A DNA stretch of 13,512 bases from Baffinella frigidus (Eukaryota; Cryptophyceae; Cryptomonadales; Baffinellaceae). The notes under the pieces were generated by a model. The model was given only the letters and a program-made list of their open reading frames with translations. It was not told the origin of the DNA and searched no databases. Positions 1 to 5,707 of this stretch are shown here, piece by piece; within the stretch, counting starts at the first letter, position 1; every line of letters begins with the position of its first letter. The stretch is taken from positions 49,386 to 62,897 of the forward strand of contig MU646813.1 in NCBI GenBank assembly GCA_026770585.1. The letters are read 5' to 3'. The position numbers and the translations under genes are program-made.

Positions 1-142
1 AAACCCTAAACCCCAAACCCCAAACCCTAAACCCCAAACCCCAAACCCTAAACCCTAAACCCTAAACCCTAAACCCTAAACCCTAAACCCTAAACCCTAA
101 ACCCTAAAACCTAACCCTAAACCCTAAACCCTAAACCCTAAA
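1..142. repeat. Telomeric CCCTAAA array
   Basis: Tandem 7-base repeat CCCTAAA, the C-rich strand of a TTTAGGG telomere, in the orientation expected at a left chromosome end. The first 50 bases mix in CCCCAAA variants, while the inner part is nearly perfect. A true end is usually cleanest outermost, so this may be the innermost telomere, a subtelomeric array or an assembly edge. TTTAGGG telomeres are known from plants, many green algae, dinoflagellates and other protists. Confidence 0.9.
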
Positions 143-430
143 CACCCAGGGTCCGAGAGAGGCGCGAGAGCCCGAGGAGTTTCCCCGCGAGTCCCAGCGC
201 CAGGTCACAAGTCCTGTCTCTGCCTAGAGATGACGGATTGAAAGTTAACGGATACCAAAAGTTGACGGATTTGTACAACACACCCGGGAAATCAACTGCC
301 CGTCCCCTCATTTTTAGGCAGAACAGAAGTAACTCAGGCAGATCTAGACGTCGTCCCGTATGAATCTTGACAGGCCTGATATGTTGCCTGATAGGACCAT
401 TTCCCTCGCTGACGCTGAGGTGCCCCGCCC
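143..430. other. Unique subtelomeric spacer, no gene seen
   Basis: Non-repetitive stretch between two heptamer arrays. The minus strand stays open across it (the frame runs 138-530), but that frame continues into the CCACAAA repeats, so it is not convincing. At 259-276 it holds the motif AAGTTGACGGATTTGTAC, which has close relatives near 10723, 13017 and 13092. Confidence 0.4.
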
Positions 431-657
431 TAAACCCTAACCCCCAACTCCTAACCCCGAACCCCGAACCCCTAACCACAAACCGCAAACCACAAACCAC
501 ACACCACAAACCACAAACCACAAACCGCACACCTTAGACCTCAGACCACAAACCACAAACCACAAACCACAAACCACAAACCACAAACCACAAACCACAC
601 ACCACAAAAAATATTACACCACACCCCTTGAACCCTAAACCCTAAACCCTAAACCAG
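431..657. repeat. Degenerate heptamer array, mainly CCACAAA
   Basis: Short runs of CCCTAAC and CCCCGAA variants lead into a long array of CCACAAA units (about 475-608), then back to CCCTAAA (630-655). The 7-base period is kept while the unit changes. The array ends in CCCTAAACCAG directly before a possible coding piece at 658, so its right edge can act as a splice acceptor. Confidence 0.85.
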
Positions 658-690
658 GTGCAGGCAGAGGCGCAGAAGCTGGAGACCTCG
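658..690 (+). CDS. Coiled-coil protein gene, possible small exon (partial)
   Basis: After CCCTAAACCAG the plus strand reads VQAEAQKLETS and then meets GTAGGA, a usable splice donor. The piece is 33 bases with no stop. Its composition (Q, E, A, K, L) matches the coding pieces further right, which also contain the AEA and KLET strings. It could instead begin at 664, after GTGCAG. The protein's family is not recognised. The call rests on splice signals plus similarity to better-supported pieces at 1329 and 2544. Confidence 0.4.
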
Positions 691-894
691 GTAGGACAGG
701 TGTGCATGCCCGCCCGAAAGCATCCCTGCAAAAAGATAGAGAGCAGTATCTCTCTAGTGCAGGTAGCTCGCTGCAAGTGTGAGTTCAGCGCTTGCCACAA
801 TCCTGTACCTGAAACACTGATAAATGGTAAACCCTGAACCCTGGACCCTCAACACTAAACACTGGCCACTGAACGTGGGGCAGCTTGCAGCAGA
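691..894. other. Putative intron or spacer with a truncated exon copy
   Basis: This stretch follows the GTAGGA donor and contains no convincing reading frame. Near its right end, 884-894 repeats the first bases of the exon at 1192 and 1329 (CTTGCAGCAGAG, reading LAAE) after a GGGCAG acceptor-like site, then runs straight into AAACCCC repeats. It looks like a stub of the same exon. Confidence 0.4.
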
Positions 895-897
895 GAC

Positions 898-1056
898 TCT
901 AAACCCCAACCCCCAAACCCCCAAACCCTTAACCCTTAACCCTTAACCCCAAACCCTAAACCCTAAACCCTAAACACTAAACACTAAACACTAAACACTG
1001 AACCCCAAACCCGAACCCTAAACCCCAAACCCCAAACCCCAAACCCCACACCACAG
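898..1056. repeat. Heptamer array (CCCTAAA, CCCCAAA, CACTAAA)
   Basis: Seven-base units change from CCCCAAA to CCCTTAA, CCCTAAA, CACTAAA and back. The array ends in a CCACAG acceptor-like site in front of the next coding piece, so it sits in the position of an intron in sense C-rich orientation. Confidence 0.85.
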
Positions 1057-1110
1057 CAGAGGCGGGCGCGCACAAGAAGGAGCAGCAGAGCCAGAGGGGG
1101 GCTTCAGAGA
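1057..1110 (+). CDS. Coiled-coil protein gene, exon copy 1 of the AEAGAHKKEQQ type
   Basis: Read in the frame of 1059 this gives EAGAHKKEQQSQRGASEKL, strongly charged and without a stop. It follows CCACAG. There is no GT donor at its right end and it dissolves into AAACCCTAAACCC, so it may be a decayed copy of the better exon at 1329-1424. A third copy lies at 1192. Confidence 0.4.
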
Positions 1111-1191
1111 AACTCGAAACCCTAAACCCTAAACCCTAAACCCTAAACCCTAAACCCTAAACCATAACCCCCCAAACCCCACACACCGCAG
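1111..1191. repeat. CCCTAAA array between exon copies
   Basis: Mostly perfect CCCTAAA units, then CCCCAAACCCC, ending in CACACACCGCAG, an acceptor-like edge directly before the next coding piece. Confidence 0.85.
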
Positions 1192-1257
1192 CTTGCAGCA
1201 GAAGCGGGCGCGAACAAGAAGGAGCAACAGCGCCAGAGGGGAACTTCAGAGAAACTC
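1192..1257 (+). CDS. Coiled-coil protein gene, exon copy 2 of the LAAEAG type
   Basis: After ACACCGCAG the frame reads LAAEAGANKKEQQRQRGTSE. It is a close relative of the pieces at 1057 and 1329, with synonymous changes (CAACAG for CAGCAG). It lacks the DATTKERG continuation and has no GT donor, passing into AACCCTAAACCC. It may be a broken duplicate. Confidence 0.4.
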
Positions 1258-1328
1258 TCAACCCTAAACCCTATACTCCAAACTCCATACCCTAACCCCC
1301 CAAACCCCCCAAACCCCACACCCCGCAG
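1258..1328. repeat. Short degenerate heptamer array
   Basis: CCCTAAACCCTATACTCC followed by CCCCCCAAA-type units, ending in CACACCCCGCAG before the next exon. Same position and role as the arrays to its left. Confidence 0.8.
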
Positions 1329-1424
1329 CTCGCAGCTGAGGCGGGCGCGCACAAGAAGGAGCAGCAGCGCCAGAGGGCGGACGCCACCAACAAAGAGCGC
1401 GGCCTCGAGAACCTCGTCGCTAAG
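1329..1424 (+). CDS. Coiled-coil protein gene, most complete exon of the array
   Basis: Exactly 96 bases, 32 codons, from acceptor CCCCGCAG to donor AAG|GTCCTC. It reads LAAEAGAHKKEQQRQR followed by ADATNKERGLENLVAK. The first half matches the pieces at 1057 and 1192. The second half is the 15-codon unit that recurs seven more times to the right. Alternating E/K/R with L, A and V suggests an alpha-helical coiled coil. No family is recognised. It could be the ancestral full exon from which both sets of fragments were copied. Phase 0 at both ends would allow any number of copies to be spliced without a frameshift. Confidence 0.6.
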
Positions 1425-1482
1425 GTCCTCCATAGGATTTAGGGTTCAGGGTTGTTGGGGTTAGGGTTTCGGCCCCTTGCAG

Positions 1483-1527
1483 GACGCTACCACCAAAGAG
1501 CGCGGCCTTGAGAACCTCGTCGCTAGG
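1483..1527 (+). CDS. Coiled-coil protein gene, 15-codon exon copy with good splice sites
   Basis: Acceptor CCTTGCAG lies before it and donor GTATGT after it, the best donor in the array. Its 45 bases read DATTKERGLENLVAR in phase 0. The preceding 58-base intron is made of TTTAGGG-like units in G-rich sense orientation, opposite to the introns before 1329. Confidence 0.6.
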
Positions 1528-1603
1528 GTATGTCCCACTTAGGGTTGGGGGTTCAGGGGGTTGGGGGGTAGGGGTTAGGGTTCAGGGTTTCGGCCCCTTG
1601 CCG

Positions 1604-1648
1604 GACGCTACCACCAAGGAACGCGGCCTCGAGAACCTCGTCGCTAAG
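1604..1648 (+). CDS. 15-codon exon copy, acceptor lost
   Basis: Reads DATTKERGLENLVAK, 45 bases, followed by GTGTCT. The acceptor CTTGCAG of the copy at 1483 is here CTTGCCG, so normal splicing into it is doubtful although the codons are intact. Confidence 0.5.
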
Positions 1649-1680
1649 GTGTCTCCCCCGGAGTCCACTTAGTGGCCACG

Positions 1681-1743
1681 CACAAGAAGGGGAGGGCGGA
1701 CGCCACCACCAAAGAGCGCGGCCTCGAGAACCTCGTTGCCAAT
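1681..1743 (+). CDS. Longer copy of the 15-codon exon with HKKGRA lead
   Basis: Reads HKKGRADATTKERGLENLVA then N, followed by GTCTCC. It keeps part of the HKKEQQRQRA segment with an internal deletion, so it was copied from the 1329-type exon. No AG acceptor adjoins it. The left flank carries GTCCACTTAGTGGCC, a motif that recurs at 1781 and near 3352 and 4280. Confidence 0.45.
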
Positions 1744-1823
1744 GTCTCCCCCCCTGAGAGTGGACCACGTGCGAGGTCCACTTAGTGGCCATAAGTAGCC
1801 AGGAATTAGCCAACTAGGAGTGT

Positions 1824-1850
1824 CACAAGAAGGAGAGGGCGGACGCCCCC
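1824..1850 (+). pseudogene. Truncated coiled-coil exon copy
   Basis: Reads HKKERADAP and then stops matching. A CATAGGATTTAGGG block follows, as it does after 1424. This is a fragment of the same exon family with its second half missing. Confidence 0.4.
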
Positions 1851-1901
1851 ATAGGATTTAGGGTTCAGGGTTTTAGGTGTGAGGGTTTTGGCCCCTTACC
1901 A

Positions 1902-1946
1902 GACGCTATCACCATAGAGAGCGACCTTGAGAACCTCGTTGCTGAG
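1902..1946 (+). pseudogene. Diverged copy of the 15-codon exon
   Basis: Reads DAITIESDLENLVAE over 45 bases without indels, followed by GTGTCT. This is the most diverged of the internal copies. The AG before it overlaps the first codon by two bases, which would shift the frame if used. Confidence 0.4.
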
Positions 1947-2022
1947 GTGTCTCCCCCATTGGGTGTAGGGTTCAGGGGGTTGGGGGTTAGGGGTTAGGGT
2001 TCAGGGTTTCGGTCCCTTGCCG

Positions 2023-2067
2023 GACGCTACCACCAAAGAGCGCGGCCTCGAGAACCTCGTCGCTAAG
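2023..2067 (+). CDS. 15-codon exon copy, codons intact
   Basis: Reads DATTKERGLENLVAK over 45 bases, followed by GTCTCC. As at 1604 the acceptor reads CTTGCCG, not CAG. The upstream block CAGGGTTTCGG is shared with the copies at 1483 and 1604, so exon and intron end were copied together. Confidence 0.5.
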
Positions 2068-2090
2068 GTCTCCGGGCTTGGGGGGGGTGG

Positions 2091-2182
2091 GGTGTAGGGT
2101 TTTGGGGTGTGGGGTGTGGGGTGTGGGGTGTGGGGTGTGGGGTGTGGGGTGTGGGGTGTGGGGTGTGGGGTGAGTGGTGTAG
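2091..2182. repeat. GGGTGTG heptamer array
   Basis: About ten near-perfect GGGTGTG units, a G-rich seven-base repeat that differs from TTTAGGG at several positions but keeps its period. Open frames on both strands across it are read-through of the repeat. The 91 bases before it, from 2000, are exon copy and intron end. Confidence 0.9.
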
Positions 2183-2227
2183 GGTTTAGAACTCTGGGAC
2201 GGGTCGCCATTCTGCACTACATGTCAT

Positions 2228-2272
2228 CACGCCACTACCGAGGAGCGCGGTCTCGAGAACCGCGTCGCCAAG
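2228..2272 (+). CDS. Last copy of the 15-codon exon
   Basis: Reads HATTEERGLENRVAK over 45 bases, followed by donor GTCTTTTC. Changes from the common unit are D to H, K to E and L to R. No AG directly adjoins its start. The codon frame remains open. Confidence 0.45.
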
Positions 2273-2325
2273 GTCTTTTCTCCATAGGGTCCGGCAAGGG
2301 GCCGAGAACTTGCACCCTGGACCCT

Positions 2326-2543
2326 CAAACCCTACACCCTACACCCTACACCTTACACCCTACACCCTACACCCTAAACTCCAAACCCCAAACCCCAAAC
2401 CCCAAACCCCACACCCCAAACCCCAAACTCCAAAACCCCAAACCCTAAACCCTCAACCCTACACCCCAAACCCTACACTCCAAACCCTAAACCCTAAACC
2501 CTAAACCCTACCCCTAAACCTTAAACCCTAAACCCTAAACCAG
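2326..2543. repeat. Heptamer array (CCCTACA, CCCCAAA, CCCTAAA)
   Basis: CCCTACA units (2332-2378) give way to CCCCAAA and CCCTAAA variants. The array ends in CCCTAAACCAG, which supplies the acceptor for the exon at 2544. C-rich in the sense of the gene. Confidence 0.9.
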
Positions 2544-2609
2544 CTGGGAGAGCGCATCGCAGTCCTGGAGAAGGACCTCGGCAAGAACACGGAGCTTCTT
2601 CTCCAACAG
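2544..2609 (+). CDS. Coiled-coil protein gene, 22-codon exon
   Basis: Acceptor CCCTAAACCAG, then 66 bases reading LGERIAVLEKDLGKN and TELLLQQ, then donor GTGTTGG. Hydrophobic residues at heptad-like spacing (L, I, L, L, L) among E/K/D make a coiled coil likely. Phase 0 at both ends matches the 96- and 45-base exons, so it is probably the next exon of the same protein. A broken repeat of its end (ACGGTGCTTCTTCTCCAG) lies at 2681-2698. Confidence 0.6.
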
Positions 2610-2802
2610 GTGTTGGTAGGCTGATACACCCTTGACAAATACATCATATGTCCCCACCCCCAACCTCCCAAACACCAAACACGGTGCTTCTTCTCCAGCT
2701 GGCAACCCTCTCCCCAACCCCCACCCCCCAAACACCAAACTCCAAACATCAATCACCAAACACCAAACACCAAGCACCAAACACCAAGCACCAAACCCAC
2801 AG
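2610..2802. repeat. Intron-like spacer with exon fragment and CACCAAA array
   Basis: Contains a partial copy of the end of the 2544 exon (2681-2698) and an array of CACCAAA / CAAGCAC seven-base units (about 2729-2796). It ends in CAAACCCACAG, again an acceptor-like edge. Confidence 0.7.
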
Positions 2803-2980
2803 CTGTGGTGGAGGTGCATATATGGCGGCCGTGTTGGTAGTCATAAAGGTCTCTGCATACATGGCGGCCTTCATTACCGCCCTCTCCCTCATTTTTGAAA
2901 TACGTGAACCGGTTGACACAACCAAGACTCGTGTGAACTTTGTTGCACCTTATCACTTGACGCCGTTGCTAATCGAGTGA
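2803..2980 (+). CDS. Possible terminal exon with a membrane segment (tentative)
   Basis: After ACCCACAG one frame runs to TGA at 2978. It starts CGGGAYMAAVLVVIKVSAYM and continues through a hydrophobic AAFITALSLIF to EIREPVDTTKTRVNF. The hydrophobic run is long enough for a membrane helix. The frame does not join in phase with the exon ending at 2609. A second frame is open to 2898, so the call is weak. No family is recognised. Confidence 0.25.
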
Positions 2981-3173
2981 GCTGACTCGTACTGACCTTT
3001 AGGCTGAGAGTAATAAAAAGGATATATAAAAAGAAAAAGGTTTCAATTACCTGGGTGTTCTCTTTGGCGACGAACGAGAGAGGGAGGGAGCGAGAGAGGG
3101 AGGGAGGGAGGGAGGGAGAGAGGGAGAGAAAGAGAGAGAGAGACAGAGCTGACTCTTGAGTGCCTGGTGGCAG
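2981..3173. other. Spacer with a purine-rich tract
   Basis: The A-rich segment AATAAAAAGGATATATAAA (3010-3030) is followed by a 70-base GA-rich tract (about 3076-3145, GAGGGAGG and GAGAGA units). No gene is seen. Confidence 0.6.
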
Positions 3174-3206
3174 ACCGGGGAGAAGCTCTGCACGTCAATC
3201 CGCCAG
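3174..3206 (+). CDS. Possible coiled-coil exon before a telomeric intron
   Basis: After GTGGCAG the frame reads TGEKLCTSIRQ over 11 codons to CGCCAG|GTC. It continues seamlessly in the same frame at 3313 once the telomeric block is removed. Another frame is also open here, so the coding sense is tentative. The intron-like nature of the insert is better supported. Confidence 0.35.
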
Positions 3207-3312
3207 GTCTAAACCCTAAACTCTCAACCCTAAACCCTAAACCCTAAACCCTAAACCCTAAACCCTAAACCCTAAACCCTAAACCCTAAACCCTAAACCC
3301 TAAACACGCCAG
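3207..3312 (+). repeat. Telomeric-repeat intron with flanking direct repeat
   Basis: A 106-base block of CCCTAAA units that begins GT and ends AG. The nine bases CGCCAGGTC occur on both sides (3201-3209 and 3307-3315), like a target-site duplication. Splicing at CCAG|GT on both sides would remove the block exactly and restore one copy of the nine bases. Confidence 0.6.
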
Positions 3313-3354
3313 GTCATCGCCTCGGTTCGCTCAGATGTCCGCGGACCGCGCTAA
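3313..3354 (+). CDS. Possible last exon after the telomeric intron
   Basis: Continues the frame of 3174-3206 as VIASVRSDVRGPR followed by TAA at 3352-3354. Short and without family similarity. Its main support is the clean frame across the spliced insert. Confidence 0.3.
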   Translation, partial: VIASVRSDVRGPR

Positions 3355-3510
3355 GTGGACCACTCTCATAAGTGGACCACTCTCATAAGTGGTCCAGTAT
3401 CATAAGTGGACCAGCAGTGATCTGGGGATACATCCCCGTGTAGGATTTCCGGAGTGACTTTACGCTGGGCTGTATCCCCACAGACCACTCTCATAAGTGG
3501 ACCACTCCCA
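3350..3510. repeat. GTGGACCACT palindrome cluster
   Basis: AAGTGGACCACTCTCAT occurs at about 3353-3369 and 3370-3386, with partial copies at 3388-3410 and 3482-3508. GTGGTCCAC is self-complementary, so the block can fold. It encloses a second inverted pair, GGGGATACATCCCC at 3424-3437 and TATCCCC near 3474. Confidence 0.7.
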
Positions 3511-3579
3511 CTTACTCCGTGGCAGCAGGCACGTTCTCCGCGATCCTTCTGCGCTGGGGGGCCTGATGTGATCCGAAAG

Positions 3580-3785
3580 GAAGCATGGCCTTTCTGCAGG
3601 ATAAGTTCCGGTGTCCGCCTATGTTGGGAGCTCGAAGAACCTAAAGGACCTAAAGGCACGCGAACTGGAAACCCTGAACAGCCTGGCACCCAAGCAAAAA
3701 AAATGCTTTCTCTGCAGTCCTTTCCACGGAAGGGCGTGTCGTTGGCGTATGTTGGGAGCATTTAAAACCTAAAGGACCTAAAGGG
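3580..3785 (+). repeat. Direct repeat with possible coding remnant
   Basis: Two copies about 130 bases apart share TATGTTGGGAGC and CCTAAAGGACCTAAAGG (3620-3655 and 3748-3785). In the first copy one frame reads SAYVGSSKNLKDLKARELET. The second reads SLAYVGS and then a TAA. The same SAYVG string with similar DNA recurs at 11115 in the plus-strand exon there. These are probably fragments of one gene family; the function is unknown. Confidence 0.35.
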
Positions 3786-3807
3786 GGGGTCTGGCTCCTG
3801 GGACGCC

Positions 3808-3933
3808 TACAGGGTCACGTACCTCGCTCATAAGAAACTGCCCTCCCCCCTAGGACCACCATAGGACCCTAGGCATGGTCCTACTGTAGGGTCCTAGGGG
3901 CGGGCGGTTTCTTATGAGCGAGGTACCCCTGTA
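3808..3933. mobile_element. Palindromic MITE, CAGGGGTACC family, copy 1
   Basis: Long terminal inverted repeats: GTACCTCGCTCATAAGAAAC on the left pairs with GTTTCTTATGAGCGAGGTAC on the right, then inner CCTAGGAC with GTCCTAGG. It is bounded by TACAGGG and CCCCTGTA, consistent with a TA target duplication. At 126 bases it is too small to code for a transposase. Three relatives follow at 4855, 5086 (partial) and 5282. Confidence 0.75.
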
Positions 3934-3948
3934 AGGGCCGGGGTAGGA

Positions 3949-4158
3949 GGGGAACTCCGACGACGCTAAGGCAGTGGTGATCTGGTTAGGTGTAACCCCC
4001 AGTTGACTGGTAGTGCTAGGTGTAAACCCTGAAGGGGTGTAGAGGAGGGGAGGGGGGGGGGGCACAACGAGCGGGGAACGCTCCATGTAGACACCCATGC
4101 GGTTAAGTTAGGTTAGGCAAGGTAAGGTTAGGTTGGGGTGACTACGTCGGAGTTCCCC
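3949..4158. repeat. Inverted repeat GGGGAACTCCGACG
   Basis: A perfect 14-base inverted pair (3949-3962 and 4145-4158) encloses a G-run and a degenerate GGTTA / AAGGTTAGG minisatellite (about 4099-4138). It may mark the ends of another small element. The rest of the interior shows nothing recognisable. Confidence 0.5.
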
Positions 4159-4244
4159 GCTCCGTTGGAGGTTCCAACCTACCCATAGCCCCTGCGACTG
4201 GGGAGTAGTGACCCAGGTCGAGTAGGCGCGAAGTTGCTCCGTGT

Positions 4245-4316
4245 GAGCGTGGACCACTTAGAGGTCTACTTAGAGGTCCACTTAGTGGACACCAAGTGGA
4301 CCTCGCAGGTGACCGT
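4245..4316. repeat. GTGGACC / GGTCCAC palindromic cluster
   Basis: GTGGACCACTTAGAGGTC is followed by GGTCCACTTAGTGGACACC and AAGTGGACCTCG. The motif is shared with 1664-1680, 1765-1792 and 3352-3508, so it is a dispersed short palindrome. Confidence 0.6.
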
Positions 4317-4355
4317 CCACTCTCACCTTGAGCTTGGGCTGACGGTGTGTATCTC

Positions 4356-4433
4356 CAGAGAGAGAATCAACTTCAGTGAAAGTGAACTGCCAGGCGAGGA
4401 CGCATGCGAGAGAGTATCAACTTCGCTGAAACA
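4356..4433. repeat. Short tandem duplication AGAGAGWATCAACTTC
   Basis: AGAGAGAATCAACTTCAGTGAAA and AGAGAGTATCAACTTCGCTGAAA lie about 50 bases apart. No function is seen. From here to 4527 there is no other supported feature. Confidence 0.5.
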
Positions 4434-4527
4434 CAAACGCCAACTCCCGATGTGGGCCTGACCCCTCTGTAGCCCCTCCACGGTCACTCACAGCCCCCTT
4501 CTTCAGCTTTGATAGGACAGAAGAAAG

Positions 4528-4752
4528 GTGTCTTCCTACGGCACATCGGTAAGACTAGTCATACAAGGCCTTCACTCATTCACGGAAGTTCTGAACACGG
4601 ATGAGTGTATTCCCTACAATGGGAGATGCTCTTTTGGGTGGATCGACCCCGAAATAGCCCAATATCCTCAAGTCTACATAAATGACTCATGTTCTCCGTC
4701 TGAGGCGGGCTCGTCCCGAGATGGTCCTCACGGAGGAATTGCAGCGCCTTGA
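4528..4752 (+). CDS. Possible coding remnant, family unknown
   Basis: A 74-codon open frame beginning with GTG. It contains natural-looking sequence such as DECIPYNGRCSFGWIDPEIA and QYPQVYINDSC. It has no good initiation context. At its right end a second plus frame (MVLTEELQRLETFFQG, 4720-4767) and a minus frame are also open, so which strand codes is unclear. It could be an exon of either strand or chance. Confidence 0.25.
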   Translation: MSSYGTSVRLVIQGLHSFTEVLNTDECIPYNGRCSFGWIDPEIAQYPQVYINDSCSPSEAGSSRDGPHGGIAAP

Positions 4753-4854
4753 GACATTTTTTCAGGGCATGTACTCGCGGCGCATTCCCTACATTTACAG
4801 ACTACTCAAAACACGTTCTCCGAACTCAGGGTGTTGTAGCTTCCGGTATCGCAC

Positions 4855-5039
4855 TACAGGGGTACCTCGCTCATAAGAAACCGCCCCCCCCCCCTAGGAC
4901 CACCATAGAGCCCTAGATAGGCCTACTGTAGGGTCATGGGAGGAGGCGCTTTCTGATGAGCGAGGTACCCCTAGGCATAGGCCTACTGTAGGGTCCTAGG
5001 GGGGGGGGGGCGGTTTCTTATGAGCGGGGTACCCCTGTA
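4855..5039. mobile_element. Palindromic MITE, CAGGGGTACC family, copy 2 with a doubled right arm
   Basis: The left end TACAGGGGTACCTCGCTCAT pairs with ATGAGCGGGGTACCCCTGTA at the far right. A second right arm (CTGATGAGCGAGGTACCCCT) ends near 4972, and the block GGCCTACTGTAGGGTC appears twice. The element therefore contains an internal tandem duplication of its right half or a second nested copy. Confidence 0.75.
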
Positions 5040-5085
5040 GGCCCGAACGATCCTACCAGCAACGCTGTCCATCCAGTGCACAGGG

Positions 5086-5197
5086 GTACCTCGCTCATCC
5101 CTCAAGTGGCGGACGGGCGAATATTCGCCCTAACTCGCCCTAGGCAGGTCCTAGGGCCCTACCGCAGGGCGTATGAGCCTACTCGCCACTTAAGGGA
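5086..5197. mobile_element. MITE end plus nested palindrome
   Basis: CAGGGGTACCTCGCTCAT (5090-5107) is a left end of the same family without its right partner. It runs into a different palindrome, whose ends TCCCTCAAGTGGCG (5098) and CGCCACTTAAGGGA (ending 5197) pair. The interior also holds CCTAGGCAGGTCCTAGG. Confidence 0.55.
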
Positions 5198-5281
5198 TAT
5201 AAGGATCTGCCCCCTTCCATAGCACCACAGGGTGCTACGTATCAGCCTAAGGCGCCCTTGTAGTGGTCGAGTCCACTGCAG

Positions 5282-5363
5282 TACAGTGGTACCTCGCTCA
5301 GAAGGAGCCACCCCCCCTGACTCAGAGTGGGGTGCGGCTCCTTACGAGCGAGGCGGCCCTGTA
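5282..5363. mobile_element. Palindromic MITE, short variant (82 bp)
   Basis: TACAGTGGTACCTCGCTC on the left and GAGCGAGGCGGCCCTGTA on the right, then inner GAAGGAGCC with GGCTCCTTAC. It shares ends with the elements at 3808 and 4855 but has a different stem. On both flanks stands TGTAGTGGTCGAGTCC (5259 and 5360), a longer direct repeat than a TA duplication. Confidence 0.7.
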
Positions 5364-5378
5364 GTGGTCGAGTCCGCT

Positions 5379-5458
5379 GTCGCGTCCACGGTCGCGTCCA
5401 CTACGGAAACTGTCTCGTCCACTGAGGAAGCAGTCACGTCCACCACCGCAGCCTCATC
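5379..5458 (-). CDS. VDAT-repeat coding block, copy 1
   Basis: On the minus strand, after TTTCTTGCAG, the frame reads DEAAVVDVTASSVDETVSVV and then DATVDAT. It is an acidic, Val/Asp/Thr-rich, repetitive sequence. The 98-base block 5379-5476 is matched without indels by 5628-5725. Most differences between copies are silent or conservative (D/E, S/T, L/V), as expected for protein-coding DNA. On the other strand the same block reads as Ser/Thr-rich, which is less plausible. The MITE at 5282 lies at its 3' side. Confidence 0.4.
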
Positions 5459-5521
5459 CTGCAAGAAATCGGTTTAGGCCACACAGCGGGCTACGCAGGG
5501 GTAAAATCATCAAATCTAACT

Positions 5522-5627
5522 TTTTTTTCGTCACCTTATCCGTAGGAACCCCCCCTGTGTCCCTACGGATTGCCTACCGTAGGGTCCTAGGTCTTATCGC
5601 CTATGGGTTACTCAAAATTCCTTAGTG
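5522..5627. repeat. Duplicated block with CCTACGGA hairpin, copy 1
   Basis: Matches 6162-6262: CACCTTATCCGTAGGAACCC, then CCCTACGGATYGCCTACCGT, then TCTTATCGCYTATGGGTTA. TCCGTAGG and CCTACGGA form a small hairpin in each copy. Confidence 0.7.
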
Positions 5628-5707
5628 GTCGCGTCCACGGTCGCGTCCACCAGGGAAGTGGTCTCGTCCACTGGGGTGGCAGTCACGTCCACCACTGCAG
5701 CCTCCTC
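5628..5707 (-). CDS. VDAT-repeat coding block, copy 2
   Basis: Minus strand after TTTTGTGCAG reads EEAAVVDVTATPVDETTSLV and then DATVDATT, ending in KEF and a stop at 5612-5614. Upstream the frame remains open to about 5794 (NEPPTSEDQPLTQQTDFVQ). It is the sister of 5379-5458 at a distance of 249 bases. Family unknown. It may belong with the exon at 5955, but the phases do not join directly. Confidence 0.4.

Noticed and set aside
138-530. 130-codon minus-strand open frame beside the telomere
   Set aside because: Its first 40 codons are read-through of CCACAAA repeats (VVCGLRFVVRG). The rest has no splice or start support.
1987-2504. Open frames rich in Pro, His and Thr on both strands
   Set aside because: Period-7 repeat arrays lacking stops in some frames give such proteins automatically.
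431-2543. Possible CRISPR array from regular repeats
   Set aside because: Units are 7 bases without spacers, in a nuclear subtelomeric setting with introns; they are telomere-like repeats.
3069-3146. Purine tract as a regulatory triplex or promoter element
   Set aside because: No gene start is placed downstream with confidence; simple-sequence expansion explains it.
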